Assembly (NCBI RefSeq): GCF_010614725.1 | Contig: NZ_JAAEHL010000002.1 | Coordinates: 124,001 to 188,000, forward strand | Reading direction: 5' to 3' | DNA from: Flavobacterium ajazii | GTDB lineage: Bacteria; Bacteroidota; Bacteroidia; Flavobacteriales; Flavobacteriaceae | Length of the DNA stretch: 64,000 nucleotides | In this document: positions 34,424 to 45,400 of the stretch, one piece after another | Layout: each line of letters begins with the position of its first letter | How positions within the stretch are numbered: position 1 is the stretch's first letter | Translations under genes and position numbers: made by a program | The notes under the pieces: generated by a model | Databases searched by the model: none | Seen by the model: only the letters and a program-made list of their open reading frames with translations | Told to the model about the DNA's origin: nothing

Positions 34424-37315
34424 TTAATGCGTAATCACTTTTACTGATTTTTGACCATCAGCAGCTTTAATTACTACAATCCAAACACCGTTTTGAAATT
34501 CAAAGTCGATATCCTGACTTGTTTTAAATGATTTCACTTTAGCTCCGGTAATACTATAAATCGCTACAGCAGTTTCAGATTTTACATTTGAAACTGTAAT
34601 TCTGTTTTGGTATCCAACTACATTCACAGCAGAAGTTGGCGTATTGTCTTTTACTCCTAAGTTTTCGTTAGAAATTAATTGCGGTAACGGGTCCCAATTA
34701 TCGCTTCCTTTTGTAAAATTAAATGTAGTAATTGCCGTACCATCATTTAAAACAGGACTACTTAACACAGGGGTAGTCCAACCAGCACGACTTGAACTGT
34801 TATTTGCTCCAGAATTTTCAATAGTCCCATATTCATACATTTGAAGAGATTGCGCAGAATTTAGAGAATTTAACCATCCAAGAGGAATAATTAGTGACTG
34901 ACCTACATTTCCTGGAAAAGCAGATGCTTCTATTGTTGTATTATAAAAAACAACTTCGCTAGTAGTAGGAGCCCATGGGCGTCCAAAATAACCTGGCTTG
35001 GAACCGCTGGCAGATGCCGTTTCAGTTCCCGGAACAGCAGAAGTAACCTTACATTCGTACATTAAATATCCTCTTCCTGTTAATTGCTGCGGAGCAGTGA
35101 TGTAACAAACATCGCTACTAACATCGCTAGTATTCATTGCCAAGTCTGTTTTGTAGAATACAGCGTTCATTCCACCAAAAATATAATCTGTACCTCCCAT
35201 CATCACTCCTTTGTACACTACCACTCTTGACCCTGTACCGCCAAAGAAAGAATCTTGACGACCTACTACTCTACATTTATTTAAAACTACTTTATCAATA
35301 TTATTAGCAATAGCTAATGCAGCTGCTCTTTCAACAAATGATTTGTTCTGAACAACAGTACTTCCATAAGTTGTTGGACGAACTCCTTTATTTTCTAATC
35401 CAAGCTCTACTATATCCTGAGACTCTTTTAATGAGATATACTGATTATACGAATTTTCAAAAATAATATCGTTAGCTTCAAAACCATTTGCAGTCACTAC
35501 AACGGTAGCATTCCAATAAGAACCGTTTGTAGTTCCGGCACCAGCATTTGTATAAGTTAAGGAACCATTTTCCTTATTCACTCTTAACACGTCGGCATCC
35601 CATTTTTGGTTTTTCATACTATAATAATTGTATCCATGACCATAATAAGAGGTGATTCTAACTGATGAACTTCCAATATCAACACCTTTATTCAATAGCT
35701 CAATAGTTGGAGTTGAAGCGGCATTTTTCAAAGTCACATTCGCCTGATTTATCACTAGCATTTCTTCATAATTCCCCGGATCAACCATAATCGTTACACG
35801 CTCCGTAGCTGTACGCGTCATTCTTGTAACATCTGCAAGTGCTGCATTAATAGTTTTATAGGGTTTGTCTGTACCTACTGCTAACACCGAAGCATAAGGC
35901 AAACTACTTGTTGAAGCTGGAGCCACAAAATCAAGTGTTTTAGAAACAGCAGCATTATTAACTTTTAAATTAGACGTTAGCGTCATCACAACTACACTAT
36001 TATCTAATCCAGTATAAGAAATGCTATATGTTCCATTACGTAAAGCTATTCCTGAAACTGAATTAAAATTATAGACATAACCGCTTTCGTTTAAGTTTGT
36101 GAAAGTCAATTTCAAATTACTAATTTGCGTAGCATCCAAACCTGTAGTATTAATTGTAACAGGGTACGTTTGTTTTGGTGTAAATGCTAAATCAGCATTT
36201 GTTGCTGCAGTTAGAGTAACTGTATTTGCCAACAATTCATAATCGTTTACACCTTGGCCTGAAATTGTATACTGTGTATTTGGCTCCAGTTTTACACTAT
36301 ACGTAGAATTTCCATTATTTACAACCGGTTTAGGAACATAAATTTTATTTGCTGCAGGATCTGCCACATACGTTAGCCCGGTAAGTTTCGAAATATCTGA
36401 ACCTAATCCTGTAATAGCCCCTGATACAGTATATGTATCCACTGCCTTAACCATCAAATTATGACTAGTAGTTGTATTGGTAACCGATAAAGTGGCACCG
36501 CTGTTAATAACATAATCATTAGCATTTACTAAAGTTATTTTATAGTCAAAACCAGAAGGCAAACTTACATTGTACGAACCTGAAGCAACAGGAACTGTCC
36601 ATGATTTTCCGGCTAAATTTGTAAACATCAATGAATAACCGGAGATTCCGGCAGCCAAAGTTTCATCAATTGTACCTGTAATATTAATATAAGTTGCAGG
36701 TTTTCTTAAAATCCTGTAAAAGCTTCCTTTTCCTTGCGTACAGTAAATTTTAAAAGTTCCTCCTTGTTTCGCAACAAACTTTGCTTCCGTTACTGAAGAC
36801 GAAGATTCTGTAACAGCAAATTTTTCAACTTGTAAAACTCCATTTGAAACACTTAACTCTCCAGGTTGAGCATCAACCCTACAAACAACTGTTACTTCAT
36901 CATCTTCATTCAATTTCAAATCAAAATATCTGTTCGTCCCTGTTGTTGTCCCATTACAATACACTCTACCAGTATATCCTGCTGCTGAAGTTCCTAAAGC
37001 AGAATCATAACGAGTTAAACCTGTGTTTGATGTTCTTAATCGATCTGAAGTATTACCAACCCAAGTTAGATCGCCAACGGTAAAAGGCGTAGGCAACGCA
37101 AAACCTGAACTACCTACCGTTATAGACGAGGAATACCATCCGTTAATAATATCCACAGTTAATTGTTTCGTATATAAATTAGAATCATCAAACGGTGTAG
37201 TTGTTACTACTGGCTGCCCTAGAGCCCCAAAGTCCCAAACATCGGTTTTTTGGGCATAAGTAAACGATACAGAAAACAGTATCGTAATAAGCAATAAACG
37301 TAATTTTGTTTTCAT
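34424..37315 (-). CDS. Multidomain pectin methylesterase (CE8) with T9SS sorting domain
   Basis: 963 residues. Order: signal peptide 1-22; module shared with the 33325 protein (about 24-205); three carboxypeptidase-regulatory-like beta repeats (about 210-290, 295-380 and 384-465); CE8 beta-helix (about 480-870); T9SS type A sorting domain (about 893-963, ending QKSVKVITH). CE8 active-site residues are present: Gln687 and Asp688 in GRQDSFF, Asp710 in GTDYIFGG and Arg779 in FGRPW. It removes methyl esters from pectin outside the cell or on its surface. A hairpin lies between it and the PL9 gene. Confidence 0.92.
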   Translation of the reverse strand: MKTKLRLLLITILFSVSFTYAQKTDVWDFGALGQPVVTTTPFDDSNLYTKQLTVDIINGWYSSSITVGSSGFALPTPFTVGDLTWVGNTSDRLRTSNTGLTRYDSALGTSAAGYTGRVYCNGTTTGTNRYFDLKLNEDDEVTVVCRVDAQPGELSVSNGVLQVEKFAVTESSSSVTEAKFVAKQGGTFKIYCTQGKGSFYRILRKPATYINITGTIDETLAAGISGYSLMFTNLAGKSWTVPVASGSYNVSLPSGFDYKITLVNANDYVINSGATLSVTNTTTSHNLMVKAVDTYTVSGAITGLGSDISKLTGLTYVADPAANKIYVPKPVVNNGNSTYSVKLEPNTQYTISGQGVNDYELLANTVTLTAATNADLAFTPKQTYPVTINTTGLDATQISNLKLTFTNLNESGYVYNFNSVSGIALRNGTYSISYTGLDNSVVVMTLTSNLKVNNAAVSKTLDFVAPASTSSLPYASVLAVGTDKPYKTINAALADVTRMTRTATERVTIMVDPGNYEEMLVINQANVTLKNAASTPTIELLNKGVDIGSSSVRITSYYGHGYNYYSMKNQKWDADVLRVNKENGSLTYTNAGAGTTNGSYWNATVVVTANGFEANDIIFENSYNQYISLKESQDIVELGLENKGVRPTTYGSTVVQNKSFVERAAALAIANNIDKVVLNKCRVVGRQDSFFGGTGSRVVVYKGVMMGGTDYIFGGMNAVFYKTDLAMNTSDVSSDVCYITAPQQLTGRGYLMYECKVTSAVPGTETASASGSKPGYFGRPWAPTTSEVVFYNTTIEASAFPGNVGQSLIIPLGWLNSLNSAQSLQMYEYGTIENSGANNSSSRAGWTTPVLSSPVLNDGTAITTFNFTKGSDNWDPLPQLISNENLGVKDNTPTSAVNVVGYQNRITVSNVKSETAVAIYSITGAKVKSFKTSQDIDFEFQNGVWIVVIKAADGQKSVKVITH

Positions 37316-37376
37316 AAAAAGTGGTTAAAAAAATTAGTAAATTTTTGATTGTTTATTATTAATGGTTAATATTTAA

Positions 37377-37411
37377 ATCCGTTGGCTTTATCATGGTAAA
37401 CTAATAAACCA
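37377..37411 (-). terminator. Hairpin between PL9 and CE8 genes
   Basis: Perfect ten-base stem AATCCGTTGG / CCAACGGATT with a loop of about 13 nt. The minus-strand side lacks a strong T run, so it may be an mRNA-stability or attenuation structure rather than a full stop. Confidence 0.55.
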
Positions 37412-37429
37412 ACGGATTCTTTTTATTTT

Positions 37430-38893
37430 CTAAAATTCAAAAGCACCTAAATCAGGCAATGCTCCATTAAAAGGCAGTCCAACATCTACTCCTTTATTAA
37501 TCATATCACTGTCTGACTTTAAGTGAAAGAAAGTTACATCCGGCAAACTGCCATCTGCTTTTCTAGCTCCCAGTAACTGAGCATAATCAATACTGTTAAA
37601 ATCATCCGCTGTGACTGTTATTCCGTTTTGCCAACTGTTATTTGTACTATCCACAACATCAGCCAAAGTTGTTCCGTAAGCACCTAAAACATTACTGTTT
37701 TTAATAATAAGTTTTGCCAACGGATTCGTGCTGCTGAAAGAATAATTTCTACCGTTGTCATAAGCCGAGCAATTATAAATGGTAACTTCTCCTCTGTTAC
37801 TATTATGATCAAAACCATCAGCAACATTTCCTGCTGCTATACAGTTGGTATATTTTGCATTATGTTTCAATAGTTTGTCATCACTACCCCCTGTCTTAAA
37901 GCCATTTCCGTCTCCGGCTCCTTTACTTCCATCTTTAAGATAACCATTTTTAACTGCCCAACAATTTTGGTATGTTGTAGAAATATTATCAGCACCTCTC
38001 AGATAACCATCCCATCCATCATCCAGGTTTTGCCATGCACGGCATCCTATAAATTTGTTACCGGTACCTGCATTTAGCTTACAGGCAAAACCATCAGCGT
38101 TTTCAAGACTTGAATCAGCATTGAAATAAGAATCACAATTCAGAATTGTATTATTTGCCGCACCGTTATCCAATTGTAATCCTGAATCTGAACATTCTGA
38201 AAAAGTCATGAACTCAATTATATTATTGTTCCCTGTAATCTGCATTCCATTGTCACCGGCATTATAAATATCAATTCCTTTGAAATGCCAGTAATTTGCT
38301 TTTAAAACAATACCCTGATTAGAAGAACTTTCAGTCATAGCAGAAAAATCGAATTTTGGTCTTACTGCTCCATCTTTCGCTTTAAGCGTAATTATTTTAT
38401 CTGAAGTACCAGAAGTGCTTATCGTGATTTTTGAGGTCATTGCATATGTTCCACCATTCAAAACAATCGTTTCACCTGCCTTAACTTTACCAAGAGCCGT
38501 ATTCAATTCAGCAACTGTTGAGACCTCGTAATCAGCTACTGGAGTAGTTGAAAAACCTGTAATATTAATCACTTTAGTAGCAATAACAGCACTTTTATCA
38601 TTTGCCGTAGCTGTTACGGTAATAGTTCCGTTTTTCTTTGCTGTAATTAAACCCGTAGAAGAAACATCTGCAACTGCTGCATCAGAAACTTTCCATGAAA
38701 CCGATTTATCTGTTGCGTTATCCGGTATTACTTTGGCAGTCATTTGACCAGTCCCACCTGAAGTTATATCCGCTCCCTGAATTTCGATATTCTGAACCAA
38801 TACAGTCGAAACTTCACTAGCAGAATCATCGTCTTTTTGACACGAAATCAAAGCGAATAATACTAAAAGCCTAAAAATTGTCTTTATACTCAT
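37430..38893 (-). CDS. PL9-family pectate lyase lipoprotein with BIG2 domain
   Basis: The start at 38893 gives a lipoprotein signal MSIKTIFRLLVLFALISC (Cys18 lipidated); an ATG at 38941 is rejected. 487 residues: Ig-like BIG2 domain (about 28-112), then a parallel beta-helix. Calcium ligands Asp267 (NADGFA), Asp291, Asp292 and Asp295 (LDDGWD) and the catalytic Lys333 (GNGFK) keep nearly the spacing of Pel9A from Dickeya (209, 233, 234, 237, 273). It cleaves homogalacturonan by beta-elimination at the cell surface or in the periplasm. Confidence 0.92.
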   Translation of the reverse strand: MSIKTIFRLLVLFALISCQKDDDSASEVSTVLVQNIEIQGADITSGGTGQMTAKVIPDNATDKSVSWKVSDAAVADVSSTGLITAKKNGTITVTATANDKSAVIATKVINITGFSTTPVADYEVSTVAELNTALGKVKAGETIVLNGGTYAMTSKITISTSGTSDKIITLKAKDGAVRPKFDFSAMTESSSNQGIVLKANYWHFKGIDIYNAGDNGMQITGNNNIIEFMTFSECSDSGLQLDNGAANNTILNCDSYFNADSSLENADGFACKLNAGTGNKFIGCRAWQNLDDGWDGYLRGADNISTTYQNCWAVKNGYLKDGSKGAGDGNGFKTGGSDDKLLKHNAKYTNCIAAGNVADGFDHNSNRGEVTIYNCSAYDNGRNYSFSSTNPLAKLIIKNSNVLGAYGTTLADVVDSTNNSWQNGITVTADDFNSIDYAQLLGARKADGSLPDVTFFHLKSDSDMINKGVDVGLPFNGALPDLGAFEF

Positions 38894-38930
38894 TTCAAAA
38901 TCAAATCTAATTAATAAGATGTTTTTTACT

Positions 38931-38973
38931 AAAAAAGGCATGCGTAAACGTTTAAATTCAGCATGCCTTTTAT
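38931..38973 (-). terminator. Hairpin between DUF5123 and PL9 genes
   Basis: Perfect stem AAAGGCATGC / GCATGCCTTT with a 17-nt loop, and Ts after it on the minus strand. Only 38 bases remain before the PL9 ATG, so partial read-through is likely needed for PL9 expression. Confidence 0.75.
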
Positions 38974-38991
38974 AATTAACAAAATAAGTTT

Positions 38992-40593
38992 TTATTTAAT
39001 CCAACGTGGATCACCAACTTTTCTATCAATCAAAACTTGATTTTTAACTGTGAAATCACCACCGGCTGCATTAACAAATTGCGGATCTAATGCAGTTCCC
39101 GCACCATCTGCTTTTAAAGGTGCAACAGCAGTCGCATCATTAAGCGTAGGAGCATTAAAGTAATTATTGTTTTCAAATGTCGGTTCTAAATCTGTTGTAG
39201 ATTGATTAGAAAACCTTGCAATTGTTGCAGCAAAAATCGAATTCTTAACTGTAACTTCGTTTGTTGTAAAACGAACATACATAATTTGAAGACCACTAGC
39301 TGCAATTGTATTAGTTACACCATACAAAGTACAACTATCAATTGTTACATCTGATGTAACAGTCCCAAAAGTAGTGGCATTATCTTCTCTTATGAATGCT
39401 GCACCTGGTACACAATTATTAAATGTACTCTTTCTAAGTATAATTTCATCTGCGAAAGCAGCTCTAAAATCTATAAATGACCCTGATCCTGCTGTTCCAA
39501 CATTGGTAATGACAGAATTTTCTACAATTATTGATGGAATATTAGCCGCAATACCACTTCCTGCTCCGATTAAAGTACGTTCGTAATCATGAATCGTACA
39601 CCCACTAACAAGAAGCTTACTATAATTCCCACTAACCGAATACCTTATAAAATCTATTTTATTACTTGCTGATGCAGGAGAACCTGTTAAATCCAAATCT
39701 ATTAAATTAATATTACCTGTAACACCAGTGGTGAAAAGAGCCAAAGAAAAAGTAAGTTTTAATTTTGGTTTATCAAAGCTTCTTAAACCTCTTATAGTAA
39801 TTGGCTTATTAAGCACAATAGTACTTACTTGAGATGTATAATCTCCAGGCTTTAATATCAAAATATCATTTGCCCCTGCATTAGCTATTATTGTTGCCAA
39901 ATCATCAGTTGGACCAACCTCTGTACCATCTGAAAGATCAACCTCTGTTTGAATTACTTGCGAACCTCTTCTGGAAGTATTATTGAATATATCTGCAGTA
40001 TATTTAGTCAACGAGCTTAATCCTGTAACTATTGCAACGCCACTCGTTTTTTCACCTGCAGTAATAGTATGAGTAACTGTAGGTTTTGTCTCATCAGCAG
40101 GTGTAAGTACTATTTTTGTAGCACTACTGTTTGCAATCCATCTAAGAGTAGCTTCTTTTCCTAAGATATCACCAGCCTGGGTAGCTAAGAAAATTTGCTC
40201 GTCTAAAGTTTGAGCCGTAGTCTCTGACCACTTTGAATCCTCTTTACCTCTATTGCTTACTGCTTTTACTCTGATTGAATAAAGTGTTTCTCCTTCTAAA
40301 GCTACAGTTATCGGTAATTGATCAGCGGTAACATTTAATTCTTTAAAAATAGTACCAAAATCAGCATCATTTGCACTAAACTGAACTACATAATGATCAT
40401 CTGATTCATTGGTATCCCAAACTAACTCAGCAGAAGTTCGATTACGAACTGTAGCCTTGAAACCAGTTGGGGAAAATTCACGATTAGTATCCAATACAGT
40501 AATAAGATCTTCTGTATAACTTTCGCAGCTTCCGGCAAGTACAGCTAACATTGAAGCAGCAATTATTCCTTTGAGTATATTTCTTTTTTTCAT
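38992..40593 (-). CDS. DUF5123/DUF4957-type surface lipoprotein with FN3 domains
   Basis: 533 residues. The lipoprotein signal MKKRNILKGIIAASMLAVLAGSC ends at Cys23. Two fibronectin type III-like segments follow (about 40-130 and 135-220, with ETLYSIRVKAVSNRG and SSLTKYTADIFN). The C-terminal half is a right-handed beta-helix of the DUF4957/DUF5123 type (GDYTSQVSTIVLNKPITIRG, then CTIHDYERTLIGAGSG). Proteins of this layout accompany SusC/D in pectin loci and probably act as surface glycan-binding proteins; no catalytic residues are claimed. Confidence 0.82.
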   Translation of the reverse strand: MKKRNILKGIIAASMLAVLAGSCESYTEDLITVLDTNREFSPTGFKATVRNRTSAELVWDTNESDDHYVVQFSANDADFGTIFKELNVTADQLPITVALEGETLYSIRVKAVSNRGKEDSKWSETTAQTLDEQIFLATQAGDILGKEATLRWIANSSATKIVLTPADETKPTVTHTITAGEKTSGVAIVTGLSSLTKYTADIFNNTSRRGSQVIQTEVDLSDGTEVGPTDDLATIIANAGANDILILKPGDYTSQVSTIVLNKPITIRGLRSFDKPKLKLTFSLALFTTGVTGNINLIDLDLTGSPASASNKIDFIRYSVSGNYSKLLVSGCTIHDYERTLIGAGSGIAANIPSIIVENSVITNVGTAGSGSFIDFRAAFADEIILRKSTFNNCVPGAAFIREDNATTFGTVTSDVTIDSCTLYGVTNTIAASGLQIMYVRFTTNEVTVKNSIFAATIARFSNQSTTDLEPTFENNNYFNAPTLNDATAVAPLKADGAGTALDPQFVNAAGGDFTVKNQVLIDRKVGDPRWIK

Positions 40594-40631
40594 AATCTTC
40601 TTTTTCTACATTAAATAATCATACAAAAGTA

Positions 40632-42467
40632 TTATTGGTTTGGATAACCATAATCATTTAACAATTGTCCATTACTGTTACTAATAAAGTATTGCCAAAT
40701 AGGCCAAAACTGACGATTATCAGGATTAACACCTGTTTTATACACCGAATTAATTTTAGTATCGTTCAAATTATTCCATGTAAAAGATGAATAATCAGCA
40801 CCTGGATTTGTAGATTCACCGCGATTTAATCCATAAATCGATAAAATAGTAGTATTATCTAACCCACCATATTTAGATTCATTAGCCACATCTTTTACAT
40901 ATTTATAATATAATGTTGCAGGCACATCTGAATATTCATTAGCTCTATCACGTAAATTAGTCATTTTAGTTTTCGATTCATCCAATTTAGCTTTTAATAG
41001 ATTCCAACGAATTAAAGCTTGTTTACGCTCCATTTCACCAGTAAACTCAAATTTATGCTCTTTTACAATAGCTTCAAACATAGCTTCTTTTGAAGATAAT
41101 GCATTTACATAGGCATCCACTTTAGTAGCTCGGTCAGCAGCTGCAAAAGCCCTTTCTCTTATCTGCTTCAAATATGTCGCAGCTGCACCTGGTCCTTCTA
41201 ATTCATTTGCTGTTTCAGCAGCAATTAACAATACTTCAGCATAACGCATATATACTTTATTTACTCCATCATCACTGGCAGCAGTAACTCTTCGTTTCAT
41301 CCATTCATAACGATATTTACCAAAATACCATGTATTCAAAGCTACCAATTCCTGTTTAGCAATACCATTCACAGCAGTACCCCAACGATAAGGCACACAA
41401 GTTACATCTCTACGGGTATCTTTTTCATCAAAGTCATAAAAAACAGTAGGTAAAGGCCCAGCTGAACCACCTGGTCCTGAACCATTTGACTGAAATTGAT
41501 TTGGTGACTGATTTTTAACTGCAAAACTATATAATACACGTCCACGACCTTCAGCAAACGGGATTTCCCAAAGTGATTCTCCTCCTGCAGTTATATAATC
41601 TTGATTTACATTTCTCCAAAACCCTTCAAAAGTAGAGTCTAACTGCGCTGTACCACTTTGAATTACCGAACGTGCTTCATTTAAAGCTAAGGCATACATT
41701 TTAGCAACAGATAAGTCAGGATCATTACTTCTGCGGATTCCATCAGGATATTGTTGATATCCTGAAGCTACTAAAGCCAACCGTGCTCTTAAACCCTTTA
41801 CAAAAGCTTTATTAATACGCTCAACTGTAGAAGTTTCAGACGATGCATTAGGCCAAGCCACCAAGGTTGAAGCTTCTCCTAAGTCAGCAATCAATTGTTT
41901 ATAAATTATATCACGATTAGTTTTAGGAAGATATAAAGTTTCGTTGTTGATAGGTTCAAAACGATATGGCACATCACCCCATGCTCTCATTAGATCAGCA
42001 TAATAAATAGCACGCAATGTTAATGCCTCACCCAAAAGTTGTCCCATTTCTGTTCCTGGGGATGGATTTCCATATTGACGAAGACCTCTAATAGCGATAT
42101 TAGCACGCTCAATACCTCCATACATCGAAGCCCAGGCATTATCAGCTGTATTCATTTGATTATTATCTATTTTAGCATCGTAAGTACACAAATCAGATTG
42201 TCCTGAAACAGATTGTGAATTATTGTACCATTCTGCATCTGTATTCATCCCATAAAATGGTAAAAAACGACCACGATAGGAATTCGTTTCTCCAAAAGGC
42301 ACCTTAATTCCGTCAATAGCTCCTTTTGCTAACCCCGGAGTAGAAAAAATTACAGATTCATCTAATGTAGATTGTGCCGGAGCTTCCAAATAATCATCTC
42401 CAAACTCCTGACAGGCTGTAAAAAGTGTAGCCAAAGCTAATCCTGCAATTATTATTTTATGTTTCAT
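40632..42467 (-). CDS. SusD/RagB-family surface glycan-binding lipoprotein
   Basis: 611 residues. The lipoprotein signal MKHKIIIAGLALATLFTAC ends at Cys19, followed by the SusD N-terminal FGDDYLEAPAQSTLDESVIF. SusD-type features include EALTLRAIYYADLMRAWGDV (about 147-166) and the C-terminal VYMRYAEVLLIAAETANELEG (near 400). It caps the SusC barrel and captures oligosaccharides, here presumably pectin fragments. The gene lies 20 bases after susC and upstream of the DUF5123 protein. Confidence 0.94.
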   Translation of the reverse strand: MKHKIIIAGLALATLFTACQEFGDDYLEAPAQSTLDESVIFSTPGLAKGAIDGIKVPFGETNSYRGRFLPFYGMNTDAEWYNNSQSVSGQSDLCTYDAKIDNNQMNTADNAWASMYGGIERANIAIRGLRQYGNPSPGTEMGQLLGEALTLRAIYYADLMRAWGDVPYRFEPINNETLYLPKTNRDIIYKQLIADLGEASTLVAWPNASSETSTVERINKAFVKGLRARLALVASGYQQYPDGIRRSNDPDLSVAKMYALALNEARSVIQSGTAQLDSTFEGFWRNVNQDYITAGGESLWEIPFAEGRGRVLYSFAVKNQSPNQFQSNGSGPGGSAGPLPTVFYDFDEKDTRRDVTCVPYRWGTAVNGIAKQELVALNTWYFGKYRYEWMKRRVTAASDDGVNKVYMRYAEVLLIAAETANELEGPGAAATYLKQIRERAFAAADRATKVDAYVNALSSKEAMFEAIVKEHKFEFTGEMERKQALIRWNLLKAKLDESKTKMTNLRDRANEYSDVPATLYYKYVKDVANESKYGGLDNTTILSIYGLNRGESTNPGADYSSFTWNNLNDTKINSVYKTGVNPDNRQFWPIWQYFISNSNGQLLNDYGYPNQ

Positions 42468-42487
42468 TTTTTTGTACTACTTTAAAA

Positions 42488-45400
42488 TTAGAAATTAACA
42501 TTTAGACCGAAAATCAACTGCCTGCTACGTGGGTATGCTGATGAATCAACACCCGGTGACAAAGTCGTTTTTCTTCTTGTTGAAACTTCAGGATCTGAAC
42601 CCGAATAATTTGTCCATACAAATACGTTACTAGCTGTCAAATAGCCACGTAACTTTGTTAAACCTAAATGAGAGATAAAACTTTCAGGCGCAGTATAACC
42701 CAGGGTTAAAGTATTTAAACGTAAGAAAGATGCATCTTCTACAGCCCAGTCACTCAAAACAAAACGTCCCATATAAGGTGACCACATAGTTGTATTTGCA
42801 TTCAAAGCTGCTAAAGCGGTAGGATCTGTAACTAGTTCCCCTGTAGTAGGATTCAAATTAGTCCAACGTTTTCCGTCAGCCATAACAGTACTTAAATTTC
42901 TATACTCCCCATTAGTTTGACTGGCTGTAGAAAATTCAATTTTATCCGCATTATAAACATCATAATCAAGAGCCCAGTTAAAAGCTGCAGATAAATCAAA
43001 TCCATAAGCATTTGCATTAATTACCATACCCCCTGTATTTTTCGGAAGTGCACTACCAATAATCTCTTGATCTTTACTATCAATTATATTATCGCCATTC
43101 AAATCTTTTAATTTCATCGAACCTGGCATTGCACCAACAGGACCATTATCAACTAAACCACCTTTTAAAGTATATGTAGTTCCATTCCAATCAAAATCGG
43201 AAACCTCATAACGACCAGCATTTCTGTAACCATACATTTGTCCTAAAGCATAACCTTGCATTACCATATAATCGTTAGTAATTTGATTTGATGCCCAACC
43301 TGATGAGTATGGAAAATCTCCCATTATACCTAATGAATTGATTTTGTTTTTATTTATCCCTACGTTAAACGAAAAGTTTAACCCATAGTTTTTTGCTTCA
43401 ATTGCAGCAATATTTAAACTAGCCTCAAAACCAGTATTCTGAGTTTGTCCCATATTACGATATTGGTATTCATAACCCGTACCAGCTACAGGAAATTCAA
43501 TTAACAAATCACTAGTTTTATTATTGTAAAAATCTAATGTTCCACTAAGACGGTTATTGAAGAAACCAAAATCCAAACCTATATTTTGAGTAACTGTAGT
43601 CTCCCATTTCAAATTAGGGTTAGCCATATATTTACTATTTGTAGCCCAACTAGTTGAAACTCCATTTATTGTAGTTATAGGTTTAGACTCAAAGTTTTGA
43701 ACTGTTTGCCCAGTAGGAATATTATTATTACCCGCTTCTCCATAACTAGCACGGATTTTTAGCTGACTTAACCAACTTTGATCTTTTAAGAATCCCTCTT
43801 CTGAAATTTTCCAGGCAGCAGCAAAAGCTGGAAAATATCCCCATACATTATTTCCTAAAAATTTACTTGAACCATCTGCACGAAAAGTAGCTGTTAACAA
43901 ATAACGATCTTTAAAATTGTAATTTGCTCTACCGAAAAAAGACAATAATTTATCATCTGGAGCATAATAATTATCCACAAAACGGGCTTGATTAGAATTT
44001 GAAGGCGTTCCTACATAAGCTGGATTAACTGTACCAGATTGTGTTGTTAATTTTCTTGACAGATCCAAATCAAAAAAATCAGGAAAACCATGAAGCGTAT
44101 TTGTCAAAGTTGTTGAAGTTGTTCTGAGAGTTTCTTCTCCTACTAATAAATCTATATGATGATTTTTACCTAATAATTTTTTAAAATCATAATTTAAAGT
44201 ATTGGCATTTCTAAATCTATTATCTTTTTTATCCGTCATTATCAAAGCCGGCATTCCTTTAAAAGGAGCCGTAACATCAGGTGAACTATTAACATAATAA
44301 GTTGATGTTCCATAAAAACGAGCATCCTGATAATAAAAATTATCCAAACCTAATTCAGTTTTAAATTTCAAATTATCAACCAACTCCCATGAAAAACTTC
44401 CTAACATATTAAAGTTTTTACGCGATTGTTCACGGTCATTATCCCAAACTGAAAGCACTGGATTAACTAAACTATTGGCAACATCTTCATTTGTTTCATC
44501 AGTTGAAATTCCTGGGATTGGCAGTGGAGCATAAGCAATTGCATTTCTCAAACGGGAATCAGCTGATGATTTTTCATTTTGTTCGTTTACTCCACCACCA
44601 TTAATTTGAGTATCAGAATAACGCATTGTATAAGTTAAATCAATTTTATCATTCACTTTACTCTTTAATGCTAAAGACAAGTTATTACGCTTATAGTCAG
44701 AACCTAACATAATCGCTTTTTCATCATAGTGAGCATAATTAAAATTGTAATTCAACTTCTCATTTCCTCCTCTAATACCTAAATCACGGCTTTGAACCTC
44801 CCCTGTACGTCCAAAAATTTGTTTTTGCCAGTCATTCCCTTTCATTCCTTTATACATATCGTAATCCTGCCAATTACCAAAATAGTTCGTATATGATGTA
44901 GGATTAGAAGCTACTTTTGTACCTGATCCTTGATTTAACAAAGCGTACTCATATTGCCACTTTACATAATCCTCTACCGGTAAAACATCAAAATCTTTAG
45001 CTCTGGTTTTCATACCATAAAACGCATTAAAACTAACCGCTAATTTACCATCTTTTCCACTTTTTGTTGTAATCAAAATTACACCATTAGCTCCACGCGA
45101 ACCATAAATAGCTGTAGATGAAGCATCTTTCAATACTGTCAGTGTTTCAATATCAGAAGACGAAATATCACTCATACTATTTACCGGGAAACCATCCACT
45201 ATATATAGAGGCGCTGCAGATTGCGTTAAAGACCCTCCACCACGAACTCTAATACTGATTTCCGCATCAGGAGAACCTTCTGAACTCGTCACTTGCACTC
45301 CTGCAATACGACCTGTCAAAGCTTCAGCTACATTAGGAACAGGCACTTTTTTCAAATCCGTACCCGAAATACTGGCTACCGCTCCTGTTAAATCAGACTT

